Of a DNA stretch of 64,000 nucleotides, positions 1-11,250 are shown one piece after another. Where the stretch lies: contig NC_088323.1 in assembly GCF_910592395.1 (NCBI RefSeq), positions 10,463,501 to 10,527,500 on the forward strand, written 5' to 3'. The notes beneath the pieces were generated by a model that was not told the DNA's origin, ran no database searches, and worked only from the letters and a program-made list of their open reading frames with translations. This stretch comes from Lineus longissimus (Eukaryota > Nemertea > Pilidiophora > Heteronemertea > Lineidae). Made by a program: the position numbers and the translations under genes. Within the stretch, counting starts at the first letter, position 1; each line of letters opens with the position of its first letter.

Positions 1-2680
1 CAACTGTGGTATGTCCAGGCTGGGTTGTACAGCACAAGGATACAAAATGCTGTCTGTAATTGAGAGGTATCCTGATTTAACAGAGATCAAAATAAATAGA
101 AATTACCAGTTTGGGACTAACACCACGGTCTTTTTTTTTAATAGGGTAGAGATTACAGGAGTCAACAAAATTAATTTTATTGAGAGAAATTGACCTGTCC
201 TGCAGGTGATTGGAATTTACAATACAAATGGTCGTTTTTCATGACATTGTGCTCTACTGCATATCCCTAGTGAGTCGATCTGGAACCAATCTATCCTTGG
301 CGCAGACAGGTTCAAATTGGCTATATCTTAAATAGATTGAATTGCGATGAAAATCTAATGCAATAAAGGAGCAATATCGAAGAGACAAATTAATCAAACC
401 AATTGTCCACAGACTCGGACCCTGAAATGGCGTGATGTATGCGTGCATATAAAAGTATATCAATTGGTTCGATAAAGATGATGAGGCAATGTCAATATGC
501 CTTGTTCCTTCAGCAATATGCCCCTTCTTATACGGAGAAGAAGGAGAACCCAGATAGGCCTTCACATGTCGGCTTCCAAATGGCTCGAACCAACTGTACT
601 ATCACTACTATAAATTTAAAATGCGTGCTCCTCCTACATGTAGCAATGTCTCGGCCAAAAAGGCACTTAGTCGACAGGCAAGTTAGAAGTTCAGCACCGT
701 GAGCAGCTCCTTGGTAAGGCCATGTCAGGTTCCGCGCGCCTCTTCAGATACATCAAGTATTGAAAGCTGTGGTGAGCTGAGCACATAAAAAGACCATGGT
801 CACCTTAATTTGAAAATCCCTTCATAATCAAGGGCTACCTCTGACTAAAACAGCACAATAGACCACCAATTTGACCCCAGCTCCTAACTGCGGGAAAACC
901 CAAGTCCAGCAACCAAAAGTACCAAAAATACATTTTTGTTTACATTTCATTTGAACTGCACACATGCGTTTGTTTACAATTTCATTTCCCGTGAAATCCC
1001 GAAAATCAGGTGACCTGCAATCGTGGATTGAAAATAACATTAACCTGGGTTCAGCAGGTCAGCAGGTATACCGGCTGTTCCAATCATCCCCCTACAGCCA
1101 GCTGTTCAAAAGGTAATGTTATTCACCCAACAGGGAGTGCAGGTAATTGATTAAGCCCCTGCATAACTTAACAGCAACGCCAATGGCTTGGCTTCTGGTA
1201 AGGAGAATTGACAGTTTTTTTATGTGAGTAACATTATTGTGTTGCTTAAAACGTCTACTTTTTACTCATGTAAGAATCGTAGTACTAATAATAACTTCAA
1301 CTTATTTTCCGGTTATGATAACACAACACGCATCTTCATGATCATGATCTTTCTCAAACAAACCGAATGACCTAATCGCCTTGGACGCACAACCTAACCA
1401 CAAATCAATCCGCCCCGACGATCGACACATCCATTCCATTCGAGAAAACTCAATAAAGTTTGATAAATAAACCAGAACTGAGATTTCACAGGAGCACCTG
1501 TGAATTCATGACTCCAGGATTGTTTTGAGGGCGATATCGTAAGAGTTGGTCTTGAGTATGGGGACCTGTGAAGGTCCGTGTGAGGCACCTGGGGAGAGAA
1601 GACTAGTTGAACGATGGGATCTGACGCGGACACTACTATTGATCTCATTATATGAATACCATTTAATTACAAACAAGTGAAAACAGATCATATCATATTC
1701 CTTGGCATAAATTAAAATAGGAGTGCGGGAACAAGGTTTTTTAGCAGGAGGAAAGCGAGAACAGTTTGCGCCGTCGTATTCCGATTTGACTGGTTAGTGG
1801 TGAAATCTGCTTTTAATTCTGCAAATTAACATATTCGTTTTACTAGTTCTAGCGTTGTCTGAATTAAAGATGCTTTCCCAATGCTTGACTGGTCTGGCAA
1901 GAGGCATTGCCAGGAAAACGTGACGTCATTTTGGCCATTCTTCTTACCGCACGCCCTCCCTCTCCGTAAAACTTCCTGACATGGTGTGAAGTGGGAGGGC
2001 GCACAATGGGAACCACACTGCCGCGATGTTAATATAGCAACCGCGACGTAGCGTGTATCGCACTGTAGTCAGCTGTGTGTATTTGAGCATGTTAGAAGAG
2101 CCGCGAGAGTTTGCTATGCGTAAATGATTTTGGTTCCGTAAATTATCATTCAATGTGCTTAAAATCATATGTATGAAATAAAGTCGATAATATACTTTCA
2201 TATCATATTTGGTTTGATGAATTATTCCGCTCGTAGCAGTTACAATCGCAAGCTGAACTTGCGTCATCGGTTTGTTTACATCTCGAAGACGCCATTTTCA
2301 ACGATCCGGTCCCGTAGAACCGGGATGTCCCGCACACCAAATTTCGATTGAAAATGCGAGGGGCTCCTGATGTACCAATAGAGATGAAATCTTCCATCCA
2401 ATCAGAATAAGGTATGACATTAACTCCGGCGCAATTGCGAAAATGATCGGCTGCTCGAAAGCGGAGCAATAATGATGTGAACAAAATGTTAAAAAAATCT
2501 ATTAAATCTTGCGAGAGACTCAAACGCAGTTACCTGCCATCAAAATAGAGATTCCATATTTTAAAATGACACCCTGATCATAAAAATTGGTAAAGATTTA
2601 CCCCCTCGATTAACTGGATGAAATATCCCTTCCGCACAAATTCTAAGTCCTAACTATTGAGCATTCCCGAACATTCCCAA

Positions 2681-2766
2681 TGACGTCACGCTCCATGACG
2701 ATGTGTTGTCACATGATCTCTAGCGACGCGCTGATTGGCAGTGACGTCGTAAATTTCTATATTTAG
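2681..2766 (+). promoter_or_regulatory. CRE/CCAAT/TATA-like promoter block
   Basis: A perfect TGACGTCA palindrome lies at 2681-2688, an inverted CCAAT box (ATTGG) at 2734, a near-CRE TGACGTCG at 2742 and an AT-rich TATA-like stretch at 2757-2766. This spacing is typical of a Pol II promoter. It lies about 700 bp upstream of the transposase-like gene, whose first visible coding exon follows a splice acceptor at 3480, so a non-coding leader exon starting near 2790 is possible. The link to that gene is inference. Confidence 0.4.
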
Positions 2767-2981
2767 CACCTCGTGGCCACTTCGTTGCATGACATGTGCT
2801 CATGTTGACAAGTTAATTGGGTTTCGTTTTCATTGCGTTTGAGGGCGGGAAATTCAATTTATGAGATGGTTCTACTTTTTAAACCATTAATTCAATTCTC
2901 CACACCTTTGATGCTTTTGATGAATCTTTTAGAGGGTTCTTAGTGTTACAATTAAATGATTTCCAAATGCCATCTATTAAA

Positions 2982-3151
2982 TGAATTGAGTATTGACCCT
3001 TTCTGAGCCAATACCAGATGTGATTAACCCACTATTTATTAAAACATTACTTGATCATATTTACTGGTATGGTGTACAATATTTTCATTATCACTTCTCC
3101 TAGTGTGCATTAAATAAGTTGAGCATTAATTGACCCTTTCTGGGCCAATAT
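2982..3151. repeat. Imperfect direct repeat pair (about 32 bp)
   Basis: Two copies of a block reading approximately GAATTGAGTATTGACCC then TTTCTGRGCCAATA lie at 2982-3013 and 3117-3151, about 135 bp apart in the same orientation. They sit between the promoter-like block and the transposase-like gene. No function is evident. Confidence 0.45.
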
Positions 3152-3502
3152 GTAATTAATGTAGGAGAACATTACTATATAATTAGAATGATTCTTGAAA
3201 TAAAACTGGATCACTTGCCCTTTGGTTACACCATCTTGTACCAGCTTAGGCAGGTTAACATGATGGCAGTTGGGCTTCAGGTTCAGCTTGTGAGATTGCC
3301 TTACATAAGGAGGCTAGTCTCTCCATTGACTTGGTTCAATGGATAGATTCCCAGGTCATAATTGTGGCAGTGGAATTCCAGGCTGTATCCGGTGATCCAT
3401 TTAACTAAGGGAAATGAGTGAAAACAAGCTCAGTGCTTATATTGTTTAACTTTAATAAACAGTTTACCTATTACCTTTCAGACTTCCATTTGTGTTCTGT
3501 TG

Positions 3503-6500
3503 ATGGTTGCTGAGAAAATGGAAAAGACCTACCTCGGAGCTCATACTGAGGCTGCAAAGATCACCATTGAGGATCTTCATAGCAGTGACCTTCAGCCTAT
3601 GGATCTTGACCACTTCACTATGGGGCTTTTATTTGAACTATACAAGTATGTTAAAGTGAAGGGTTTACTCACAAAAGTATTCATTAAGTGGTTTGAGAAA
3701 CTTTGTCCTTTGGCCAACAGAGGCCAGGCAGACTTAGAGAAAGTGCGGAAAAGGGTAGATCTTTTATTTCAAAAAAGGAAAACTTTGCTCAGTAAAAAGC
3801 AGAAAGAAAAAGCAAATGAACTAGATGATACATTCTTTGATTTCCGGACTGTCAGGAAAGTAGATGTTTATGTTGATGCAGGTGGTGGTGATGATGGTCT
3901 GGACAATCATTCACAGCCAGACATCGAGGAAGTTTCCTTTGTATCCGATGTTAACACGGTTGATGTAGGGGAAGTACAACTGCCAGATATAACACACAGA
4001 GCCGTCAGAGGTCATGGACATACGGAGCTAGAACCAATGAAGCAAAAAAATGAACTGACCTTTGAAATAATTCAAAAGCAACGCAGAATTCGTACACTAG
4101 AAACAAAAATATCAACACTAAAGGAGGACTACAACAAAATAAAGAAAATAGTGGGTCACTTCAATCCTCGGAATGTAAGAAAAAGAGACAAGTTAGCGAA
4201 AACTAGGGCTGAACAGTTTAAGATAACCTCTAAAGAACTTCGTGAAAAAGATGATGAAATTGCAGGACTCACTGTAAAGTTAGAGCAACTGACAGAAGAC
4301 GGGGCCCTTGCTCATCAGCAGTTTTTAAATGACCAAATAAATGCTGTAGGACAGTTGAAAAACAAACTAATCAAAGCACGTAAATCCAGAAACCATTTCA
4401 AACGGAAGGTAGCAATATTGAAATCAAACAGAACATTGGGCCTACACAGCACAGAAACTAACACACAACTGAAAAAAAAATTGAAGGAAAAAGATGATCA
4501 GATAATGTACCTTGAATCAGTCCACGATCCTGAGCACGAGACATTTCCTGACTTGAAGGATAAGTCTGGTTGTTACAGTGAAAATGTTCGAATGTGTGTA
4601 ATGGAGTTGACTGGCTTAGAGGTGGCAAATGACAAAGTACCACAGGTTATCATCTGTGTGAGCCAATACATTGCAGGTCGACACCTTCAAAAAGCTGATG
4701 TCCCAAATCCTTCTACTGTACGAGCCATATCAGATGAAGGTCAATATGTAGCCAAACGCTTTATTGCGGAGCAGCTCAAGGAGAGTACGAATTGGGGTTT
4801 GTGCAAAGATGGAACGACTCGTAAAAAAAGGAAAATTTTGGACACTTCCATCACTCTGAGTTCCGGAGATATCATTAGCCTTGGTTTTACCAGAGTGGCC
4901 CACGAGACAGGCGAGGCTATTGCTGGTACCTCAAAGGACGCTTTAACGGAAATAGCTGAAATGCAGGCACATGATGACACTGGTCTGACATCAGAATCCT
5001 TTATTGAGGAGCATGGACTAAAAAAACTTAGCTATTTCATGAGTGACAGAGCCGCTAATGAGAAAAAGAGCAATAGACTTCTTAATGAATGGAAGCAGGA
5101 GACATTACAAACGGATGAGGACCAGCAGACTGTCCACAGTTTTCACTGCAGTGTGCATGTGCTCTTGGGGTTTCATTCCAATACAGTTGCAGCACTGAAG
5201 CCTCTTGAAGCTGAAATTTCAGAAGAACTTGGTCATGGCCTTGGAATGAAAGGAAAGGACATGTTCAAAGACTGGAAATCCAAACCTGCGGTTGAGCGGA
5301 TAGCACTGTCAGCATCCCAAATATTCGGGCCAGAGGGGGACTACCTTGGGTTGCGTGACAAATGGGAGGCACACTGTCAACATGAGAATATAAAATCCTG
5401 TATTGAAAGCTACAAGGACAACCGATTTAATGGACTATTCGCAGTAGCAGCACAAATTGTTGCCCATCGCTCAGACTTCATCAAGGTTTTGGAAGCTGTT
5501 GAAAAGCCTAACAAGAAACTTCAAGCCGTTCTTGCTGATCTGAAATGTGACATTATTGTGACGCTCCTCCACGCCCTTGGGATAATCTTTGTAAAAGTCA
5601 CCAGGCCGTATTGGATTCTCACTGGCACTAAGAAAGGAGAGAGTGTGAAATATCTTGAACTTTATAAGGTGATTCAGCCCTTGAGAAATTTGCTTCACAG
5701 ATGTTCTACGGACCCTTCAGTGCTACTAGGTGATGCGAATCTTCTTGACTCTCTCCCAGTTGAACAGGATTTTCTGTTTGACAGAGTTTTCAAAGTGCCT
5801 GAGGGACAGCACGACCTTGTGTGTAGAGTACTGAAATTGATCTGTGCTGCATTCGTGAAGACCATCGATAAACAGTTAGCAGACTTTCTACCGGAAGGAT
5901 TGTATGGTTCTGAACCCTCAGAGATAGATCTACAGCGGACATCATTTGCTCATGTCAATAACCTGGGATGTGAGCACCATTTTGGAGACTATGACTCGAG
6001 TATCAGGCGTCGCCCAAATGCTTCTCTGCACTACCACAGTAGTGTGGAAATCCTGAAAAGAAACAGATGTGCAATTAGAGTGTGGCTTAAAAATCTGTCA
6101 GAAAAACATAGGAAGAAAATCTGGAAAGCTGCAAGAAAACATGGCAAAAAACTTCGCGCAAAACACAAGGAACAAGAAACGTCTGTCAAAATTCAGATTC
6201 ATGATGAACTGTTCAAAGCAAAGAAACTTGAGAAAAAAATTGCAAAGAGACTTGTAAAGAAGGCAGCAGCTACACGTGCACGAAAGAAAGGGACAACTGC
6301 TCAGAAACAGACACTTAATAAACAAACCAAGACTAAGACCAAGCGTACCAAGAGAGCAATTCAATGCCCAGAGCCACCAACTGAAGAATTCAAACTGAAT
6401 CAATGGATTGCAGTAGCCTATGTAGAAAATTGGTATCCAGGTAAGTTGTCAGATTTACATTTAAGATATTTTTAGATGAATGTGAAGATAGTTAGATACA

Positions 6501-6871
6501 CTGTACTAGTTTAGATGAAGACATTGAATCACAAGAAAACTGGTCTTGAGCTGACATTGATTTATTCTCGGATCCTATTCACTCAGTTGATGTTCAGATA
6601 TCTCCTGCTTATCTTTTCAGGATGCATAGAAAAAGTCAGCTCCAAAGACGGTGTGACAGCCAACTTCTTGAAACCTGCAGGGAAGGTCGGAGAATTTGTA
6701 AGACCTGCAAACCCAGATATAGCTGACGTCATCCGAGCTGATGTTCTTGCAATAGGCTCCTCCTGCATACCAGAACCCACTGCAGGGGGAAGGAGGTGGA
6801 GGATCCCATTCCCAAGTGCATCTAAAATCCAGCAGGCATATATAGGCCTTAAGACCTACAGAAAGTGGTAG
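3503..6871 (+). CDS. Two-exon transposase-like protein with coiled coil and C-terminal tudor/SH3-like tail
   Basis: Exon 1 runs from ATG 3503 to 6440 (CCAG/GTAAGT donor). Exon 2 runs from 6621 (TTTTCAG acceptor) to TAG 6869-6871. The splice keeps frame and gives about 1,062 residues. Residues ~165-355 are charged coiled coil. The central part has features of an RNase H-fold, hAT-like transposase: KDGTT near residue 435, MSDRAANEKK near 515, a C-x-x-x-H block in HSFHCSVHVLLGF near 546, and GCEHHFGDYDSS near 822 as a candidate third acidic residue. A Lys/Arg-rich segment follows, then a tail around QWIAVAYVENWYPG that continues across the splice into exon 2. I recall this tail from other invertebrate transposon proteins. 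The frame is open throughout, so the copy is young or conserved. A splice acceptor at 3480 suggests an upstream leader exon. The superfamily is not identified, and the catalytic residues are inferred by eye. Confidence 0.6.
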
Positions 6872-6884
6872 CTTTCTGTAGGTC
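6853..6884 (+). repeat. Perfect 13-bp stem-loop over the stop codon
   Basis: GACCTACAGAAAG (6853-6865) pairs perfectly with CTTTCTGTAGGTC (6872-6884) around a six-base loop TGGTAG. The loop contains the stop codon of the transposase-like gene. It could be a 3'-end RNA structure or a subterminal inverted repeat. Confidence 0.6.
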
Positions 6885-6889
6885 ATCAT

Positions 6890-8880
6890 GTAGAGACTGA
6901 TGAGAATTAATGATTGTAAGTTTTTGCTAGCAGTTCTCCGTGGCTCTTCTAATACACAAATGCGCTACAGCTGACAGTATTTTGAATTTCAGAGGATAGC
7001 CATCTTGTCTTTTACTTTGAGCAGTTAAAACAGCAAGAAGATCATTCTGCTTTAGAAATGCTTCAAAATGATATATCACACGCTATGGTTCCGGTCATTC
7101 TAAATTTTGGCATGAATCACTGAATCGGGTGTCCGGCGATGACGGCCATCTTGAATTTGTGATGGCAGCTATCTCTATTTTCATCCGGGGACGCGATAAT
7201 AATAGTTTTATTCTCTCTCTTCATTTCATTAGCTTCGATTTGATATATTACATGCCTTGGTACCGGTTATTCCTGTGTTCGGTAGTATTGGCGGCCATTT
7301 TGAAATTTTGGCGGCCATTTTGGATTTATAAACTGTAACTGAAAATGGAAAATATGCGTCAGGGTCATGAACTATGTAAATATCACCCTAGGTTGTTTTT
7401 ATTTTGTCAGGTGATTGTGTATGTTATCACTGTAAGTGGAATAGATGCTGATAACCATTAAAATTATGCGAATTAGCTCATAAAATATGCAAATTAAGTT
7501 CAAAACTGGCGTCCAATCAAAAAATGGTGTGCGGCATCATCTTCGGCACGAAAAAATACTATGGTGTGCCAACTTTCATATCACAAACATGTTCGGTAAC
7601 AAAATCAGAACAGTTTTCCTATCATTTTCAAGAAAAATAGGTGCCATAGGCCCTTTCCACCTGTAATGCATTTTCCATTGTATTTACCTAAGGCCGCGAG
7701 TTCACAAACGGCCTTAACTGCCAAACTTGTGAACCCCATAACTTCGGTTCTAGTCGACCAAACCTCAAAATTTAAAAAGGAGAAGAATTCTCTCAATTTA
7801 CTCTTTTTAGAAAAATTCCAATAATGAATGAATTATAAAGGCAAAATTTTGCCCTGTGGTTGCTAGTTAATAGTTTCTATTTATAGAATTCAGCGGCAGA
7901 GATTTTAAGCACGGAAAAAGTAGATTAACTCGGCTAATCTCAATGGATTTTACTCAGGAATGTTTTCAAGGCGAGAGAAACATCTGATTTAAGTACTGCG
8001 TTTATTAGATTTCATGTTCATGCCGAAGATTGGCCTAAAACTTGGATGAAAAGAGTGCATTATCGAGTGTTGGAGAGGTCACGTGATTGGACGAGAAACC
8101 TGAGCGAAAACAATACTGACTCCAGCTCCCAGTCATAACAAAGTTTTCGTGCTTTTAGCTGTCAACATCAATGGCTATAATATACTCCTGCAGAATAGTA
8201 GAACTAATAGAACTAATTTCCGAAGTTTCCAATAGTTTGAACACAAATCAGAACATCACCCATCAGCTGGACTCAGATCTGCATAAATTACGATAAATAA
8301 TGAGGTCGTCGCTTCAATTTCGCAAAGAAAGTTGACTCCATTCGAAGGCTGTTTTGACCAAATTCTGTTGAACTCATCGTTATGAGGGCATTTGAACACA
8401 TTCTCGTTGATCTTTTCTATAAACGTGTGAAGTTTCGTACCAAAATACATTTCCGTAAAGGCTTAAAAAAGAAAATTTGTCACAAAATCATCGCTCCGGT
8501 AGAAATAAAAAGGTCACCGCCATTTTCTTGATAGTACTCCAGGTAACCTCGGCGGGAAATTTAAAGCGGAATCATCCGGGGTCAAACAACAGTTTTGCTC
8601 ACTACCGCCAACTGGTGATATAAATCGACACTAATCTATTTTATATCAAAACTTCTGTATCATGAAGACCTTTTCAACTTTATTTCAAGCTTTTATCTGC
8701 TGGAATAGAGCGTCAAAAAATTGTTTTTTCATTTACGCATTTTGCCCCCTGGGGAGCTGAATTTGAGTCGAATCGCCCAAATTTTTTTCCGTAAGCAACA
8801 TTTTCTGCGGTGTTTATAAGCAAGACTAGATTTGAAGTGCCTCGGTTGTATGATTACAAAATGCCCAACTTTGTCTACAG
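6890..8880. other. Non-coding stretch, no gene seen
   Basis: About 2 kb of AT-rich DNA after the transposase-like gene. It has short duplications (GGCGGCCATTTTG twice near 7290-7320) but no open frame with recognisable protein character on either strand, and no clear inverted repeat marking the end of the preceding element. Confidence 0.5.
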
Positions 8881-8962
8881 ATGGCTGGATGGAAGGATGG
8901 AAGGACGGACACCAATCGAATAGCTATTTGACTAGCTCTACTGACTTTGTCAGCTGAGCTAA
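8880..8962 (+). repeat. 3' end of a dispersed repeat abutting the truncated integrase
   Basis: A GGATGGAAGGACGGACACC tract followed by a TAGCTATTTG spacer and a GTCAGCTGAGCTAAAAAC end. The layout (GACGGAC tract, then a short TAGCTC/GAGCTAAAAA hairpin-like end) matches the repeat that ends near 34,215. Integrase homology starts immediately after it, so this repeat's insertion probably removed the integrase 5' part. Confidence 0.45.
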
Positions 8963-9895
8963 AAACAAAAGGCCTATACTCTACATAAACCAACCCGGAA
9001 ACGTTTTCCACGACGTCGGGTGGAAGTAATCCAGATTGATCAGCAATTTCAAATGGACTTGGCAGACATGGCTAACATCAGCAAGTATAACAATGGCGCA
9101 AGATACATTTTCATCGTAATTTGCTCTTTCTCACGTTATTGTTGGGCTTTCCCGATCCAAAACAAGCGCCCGGTCACGGTCATCAAGGCGTTTAAAAAAG
9201 TTTTAAAAGAGCGCAGACCCGACAGTATATTTACAGACAATGGTACCGAGTTCAAAAATAAAACATTTAAATCATTTTTACGCGAGGAGGGTATTCAGTT
9301 CTTCTTCGCCAATAATCAGGATATCAAAGCAAGTATTGCTGAAAGGATGATACGTACATTGAAATCGAAATTGTATAGGTATTTCTCAGCGAATAATACA
9401 CAACACTACCTGAAGGTTCTACCAAAAGTGGTGACAAGTTACAATAATTCCAAACATCGGAGTATTCAGATGACCCCTGCGGACGTAACATACGATAATA
9501 CCCACATCATAAGACAACATCAAAAATCAAATGCAAAAGATAAAAAGTACACGTTCAACATTGGTGAGAATGTGCGTGTAAGTAAAGTCAAACATATGTT
9601 TGATAAGGGGTTCTACCCTAGTTATACTGATGAGATATTCACTGTTGCAAGGCGAAGAAAACGATTTGGGCTGCCAATATACAATTTAAAAGATGACGAG
9701 GGTGAAATTTTACAGGGATTTTTTTATCAAGAAGAGATGCAATCGGTTACTAAGCCTGTGCTATGGAAGGTTGAAAAAGTTATAAAAACAAGGGGCAGGG
9801 GCGTTGACAAAGAGTATCTTGTGAGGTGGCACGGTTATCAATCAAAGTTCGATAGCTGGGTCAAAAAACTGTATAAAAATGGCAACGGCAGCTAG
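8963..9895 (+). pseudogene. INT: Integrase with chromodomain, 5'-truncated
   Basis: This is the DDE (rve) integrase of a Polinton-like element, which joins element ends to host DNA. Family-like coding begins before the first in-frame GTG at 9020: residues reading YTLHKPTRKRFPRRR are encoded from ~8975 and an in-frame stop lies at 8960-8962. The N-terminal part is therefore missing. Catalytic positions are visible: D in QMDLADM, D in SIFTDNGTEF and E in ASIAERMIRTLK. The C-terminal chromodomain (LWKVEKVIKTRG through YLVRWHGYQSKFDSWV) is intact. The stop codon lies inside the start of the next ORF. It is not a Ty3 chromovirus because no protease, RT or RNase H lies upstream. Confidence 0.85.
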
Positions 9896-10175
9896 TTGGA
9901 CTGTATTTGGTAGTAAAGTGCCCAAGGAAGAGATTGTTTATTTTTGTCAAATCCTCATTGTTTATACTGTTATTATTACATCCATCATAAATTTAACGCT
10001 GAAGACCGATCAGCCTGAACTCTGGATTACACTCCTTAGTAGCGGGATTGGATATCTCATGCCGAATCCGCGACTGGGCGAAAATGGCCGATTTTTACCT
10101 AACGCTGCCGAGCAACGCATCCCATCACCTCTTCCCGAAGAATTCACAGAAATCTTACAAAATCAATCTAGCTAA
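9879..10175 (+). CDS. Conserved small membrane protein of class A elements
   Basis: 98 residues. After the motif SWTVFGSKVPKEEI come two hydrophobic segments (around YFCQILIVYTVIITSIINL and LWITLLSSGIGYLM) and then PNPRL. The homologue at 56,373-56,663 shares the FG-x3-PK-x-EI start, the YxVIIT-xxIN segment and the LLSS-x-xGYLxPNP end, so this is a real, selected gene family of these elements. It overlaps the integrase stop by 17 bases and runs 92 bases into the penton frame. Function unknown; a membrane or virion-associated role is inference. Confidence 0.7.
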   Translation: MATAASWTVFGSKVPKEEIVYFCQILIVYTVIITSIINLTLKTDQPELWITLLSSGIGYLMPNPRLGENGRFLPNAAEQRIPSPLPEEFTEILQNQSS

Positions 10176-10849
10176 GACAATTGATTTGCAAGGAAGTTGG
10201 AGTGTGGCGCTCAGCGAAATTCATTTTGTGGGAGATATTGACAATATTTCAGACGATAACGGGTTTGAGATAAAACTCTATCATACGGGCGAGGACATTA
10301 CAGTTGCTGGACAGATTACAGCGGGAAAGTACAAAAATATTGCTGATGTGGTAAAGGCATTGAATAAATCGATTGTTAGTTATTGCGGCGAGAATATAGA
10401 ATTTTCAAATTATGTCGCCGAGGTTGATCGCGCCCTCTATTTTGCTGATGATAGGGTAACCGGTTATGTAAAATTGATCGATAATCATCCAAGCATTAGA
10501 ATAACACTTAGCGCACTGTATGGGGTTTAAAGCGGGCCAGATATTTGAATGTGATCAGCGAGGTGGCTATAGAGCAGATATTGATGTGGGGTTCCATACC
10601 CTTTATGTATACTTCGATGTTGTATCAGCACAGGTGGTAGGCGATAGCATGGTGCCCCTGATTCGAGTTGTAGATTTTAGTAAGAGGCATGATGGGAATA
10701 CTGTAAACATTTACAAAAACCCCTACTATCTCCCTGTTGTACGTAAACAATTTGATAATATGCAAATAGATATAAGGCGCGATAATGGCGAATTGGTGGA
10801 ATTCAGGCGCGGTAAAACAGTGGTTGTACTCCATTTTATGCAAAAATGA
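10084..10849 (+). pseudogene. Penton-like (minor capsid) protein, frameshifted
   Basis: The start at ATG 10084 gives ADFYLTLPSNASHHLFPKNS and then GSWSVALSEIHF, the typical opening of the penton-like single jelly-roll protein of these elements. The homologue at 56,670 opens the same way (FYVSLPCNSSLKFFPDNT, NWKVGLAEVQYP). The frame breaks at about 10,515-10,525 and continues one frame over to TGA 10847-10849. The second part has LYVYFDVVSAQVVGDSMVPLIR and a closing IDIRRDNGELVEF / VVVLHF block, both matched in the second copy. The stop overlaps the next gene's ATG as ATGA. Penton assignment is by pattern, not structure. Confidence 0.7.
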
Positions 10850-11247
10850 GGGCAAATTACAAGCCAGATGTAGGTTGTTGCTGCGATTACTAGATTGGCC
10901 AGGCGGGCGGTAATGTACCCTTCTATGCAGGTACAACTATGCAGCATGGCGGTGGAGTGGGCGATATTTTAAAAGGGTTGTTTCGATCAGCCGTTCCCAT
11001 TCTAAAGTCAGTTGGCAAGAAAGTACTACCCAAATTAGCAAGTGCTGGCTTGAGAACTGTGAATGATATCATAGTGAAAAAGAAAAATCCTAAACAAGCG
11101 CTGATGGCCAATGCCAGTGAGGCATTGGCGGGGCTTACCAGAAATACAATAAAAGCAAGAGCCAATAGGGGTAAAAGGAAGAAGCAAAGAACTGGGACAA
11201 GAACTCGAAAATTTGCTAAGCGCCCGCGGCTGAAGGAGAATTATTAA
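10846..11247 (+). pseudogene. Basic virion core-type protein, in-frame stop
   Basis: ATG 10846 overlaps the penton stop. A TAG at 10891-10893 interrupts the frame at codon 16, before a Gly-rich stretch (AGTTMQHGGGVGDILKGLF). The remaining ~100 residues alternate hydrophobic helix (SAVPILKSVGKKVLPKLASA) and strongly basic tail (RGKRKKQRTGTRTRKFAKRP). The copy at 57,588-57,982 has the same plan. Small, Gly-led, basic proteins next to capsid genes resemble adenovirus core/cement proteins pX or pVI in style. This role is inference. Confidence 0.6.
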
Positions 11248-11250
11248 ACA

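Noticed and set aside
439-702. 87-residue ORF near the left edge
   Set aside because: No conserved motif, poor start context and overlapping ORFs on the other strand; consistent with chance.
6098-6403. 101-residue - strand ORF
   Set aside because: Shadow of the Lys-rich segment of the transposase-like gene.
8963-9895. Ty3/chromovirus-type retrotransposon
   Set aside because: A chromodomain integrase alone suggested this, but no gag, protease, RT or LTRs are present, and capsid and adenain-like genes follow.
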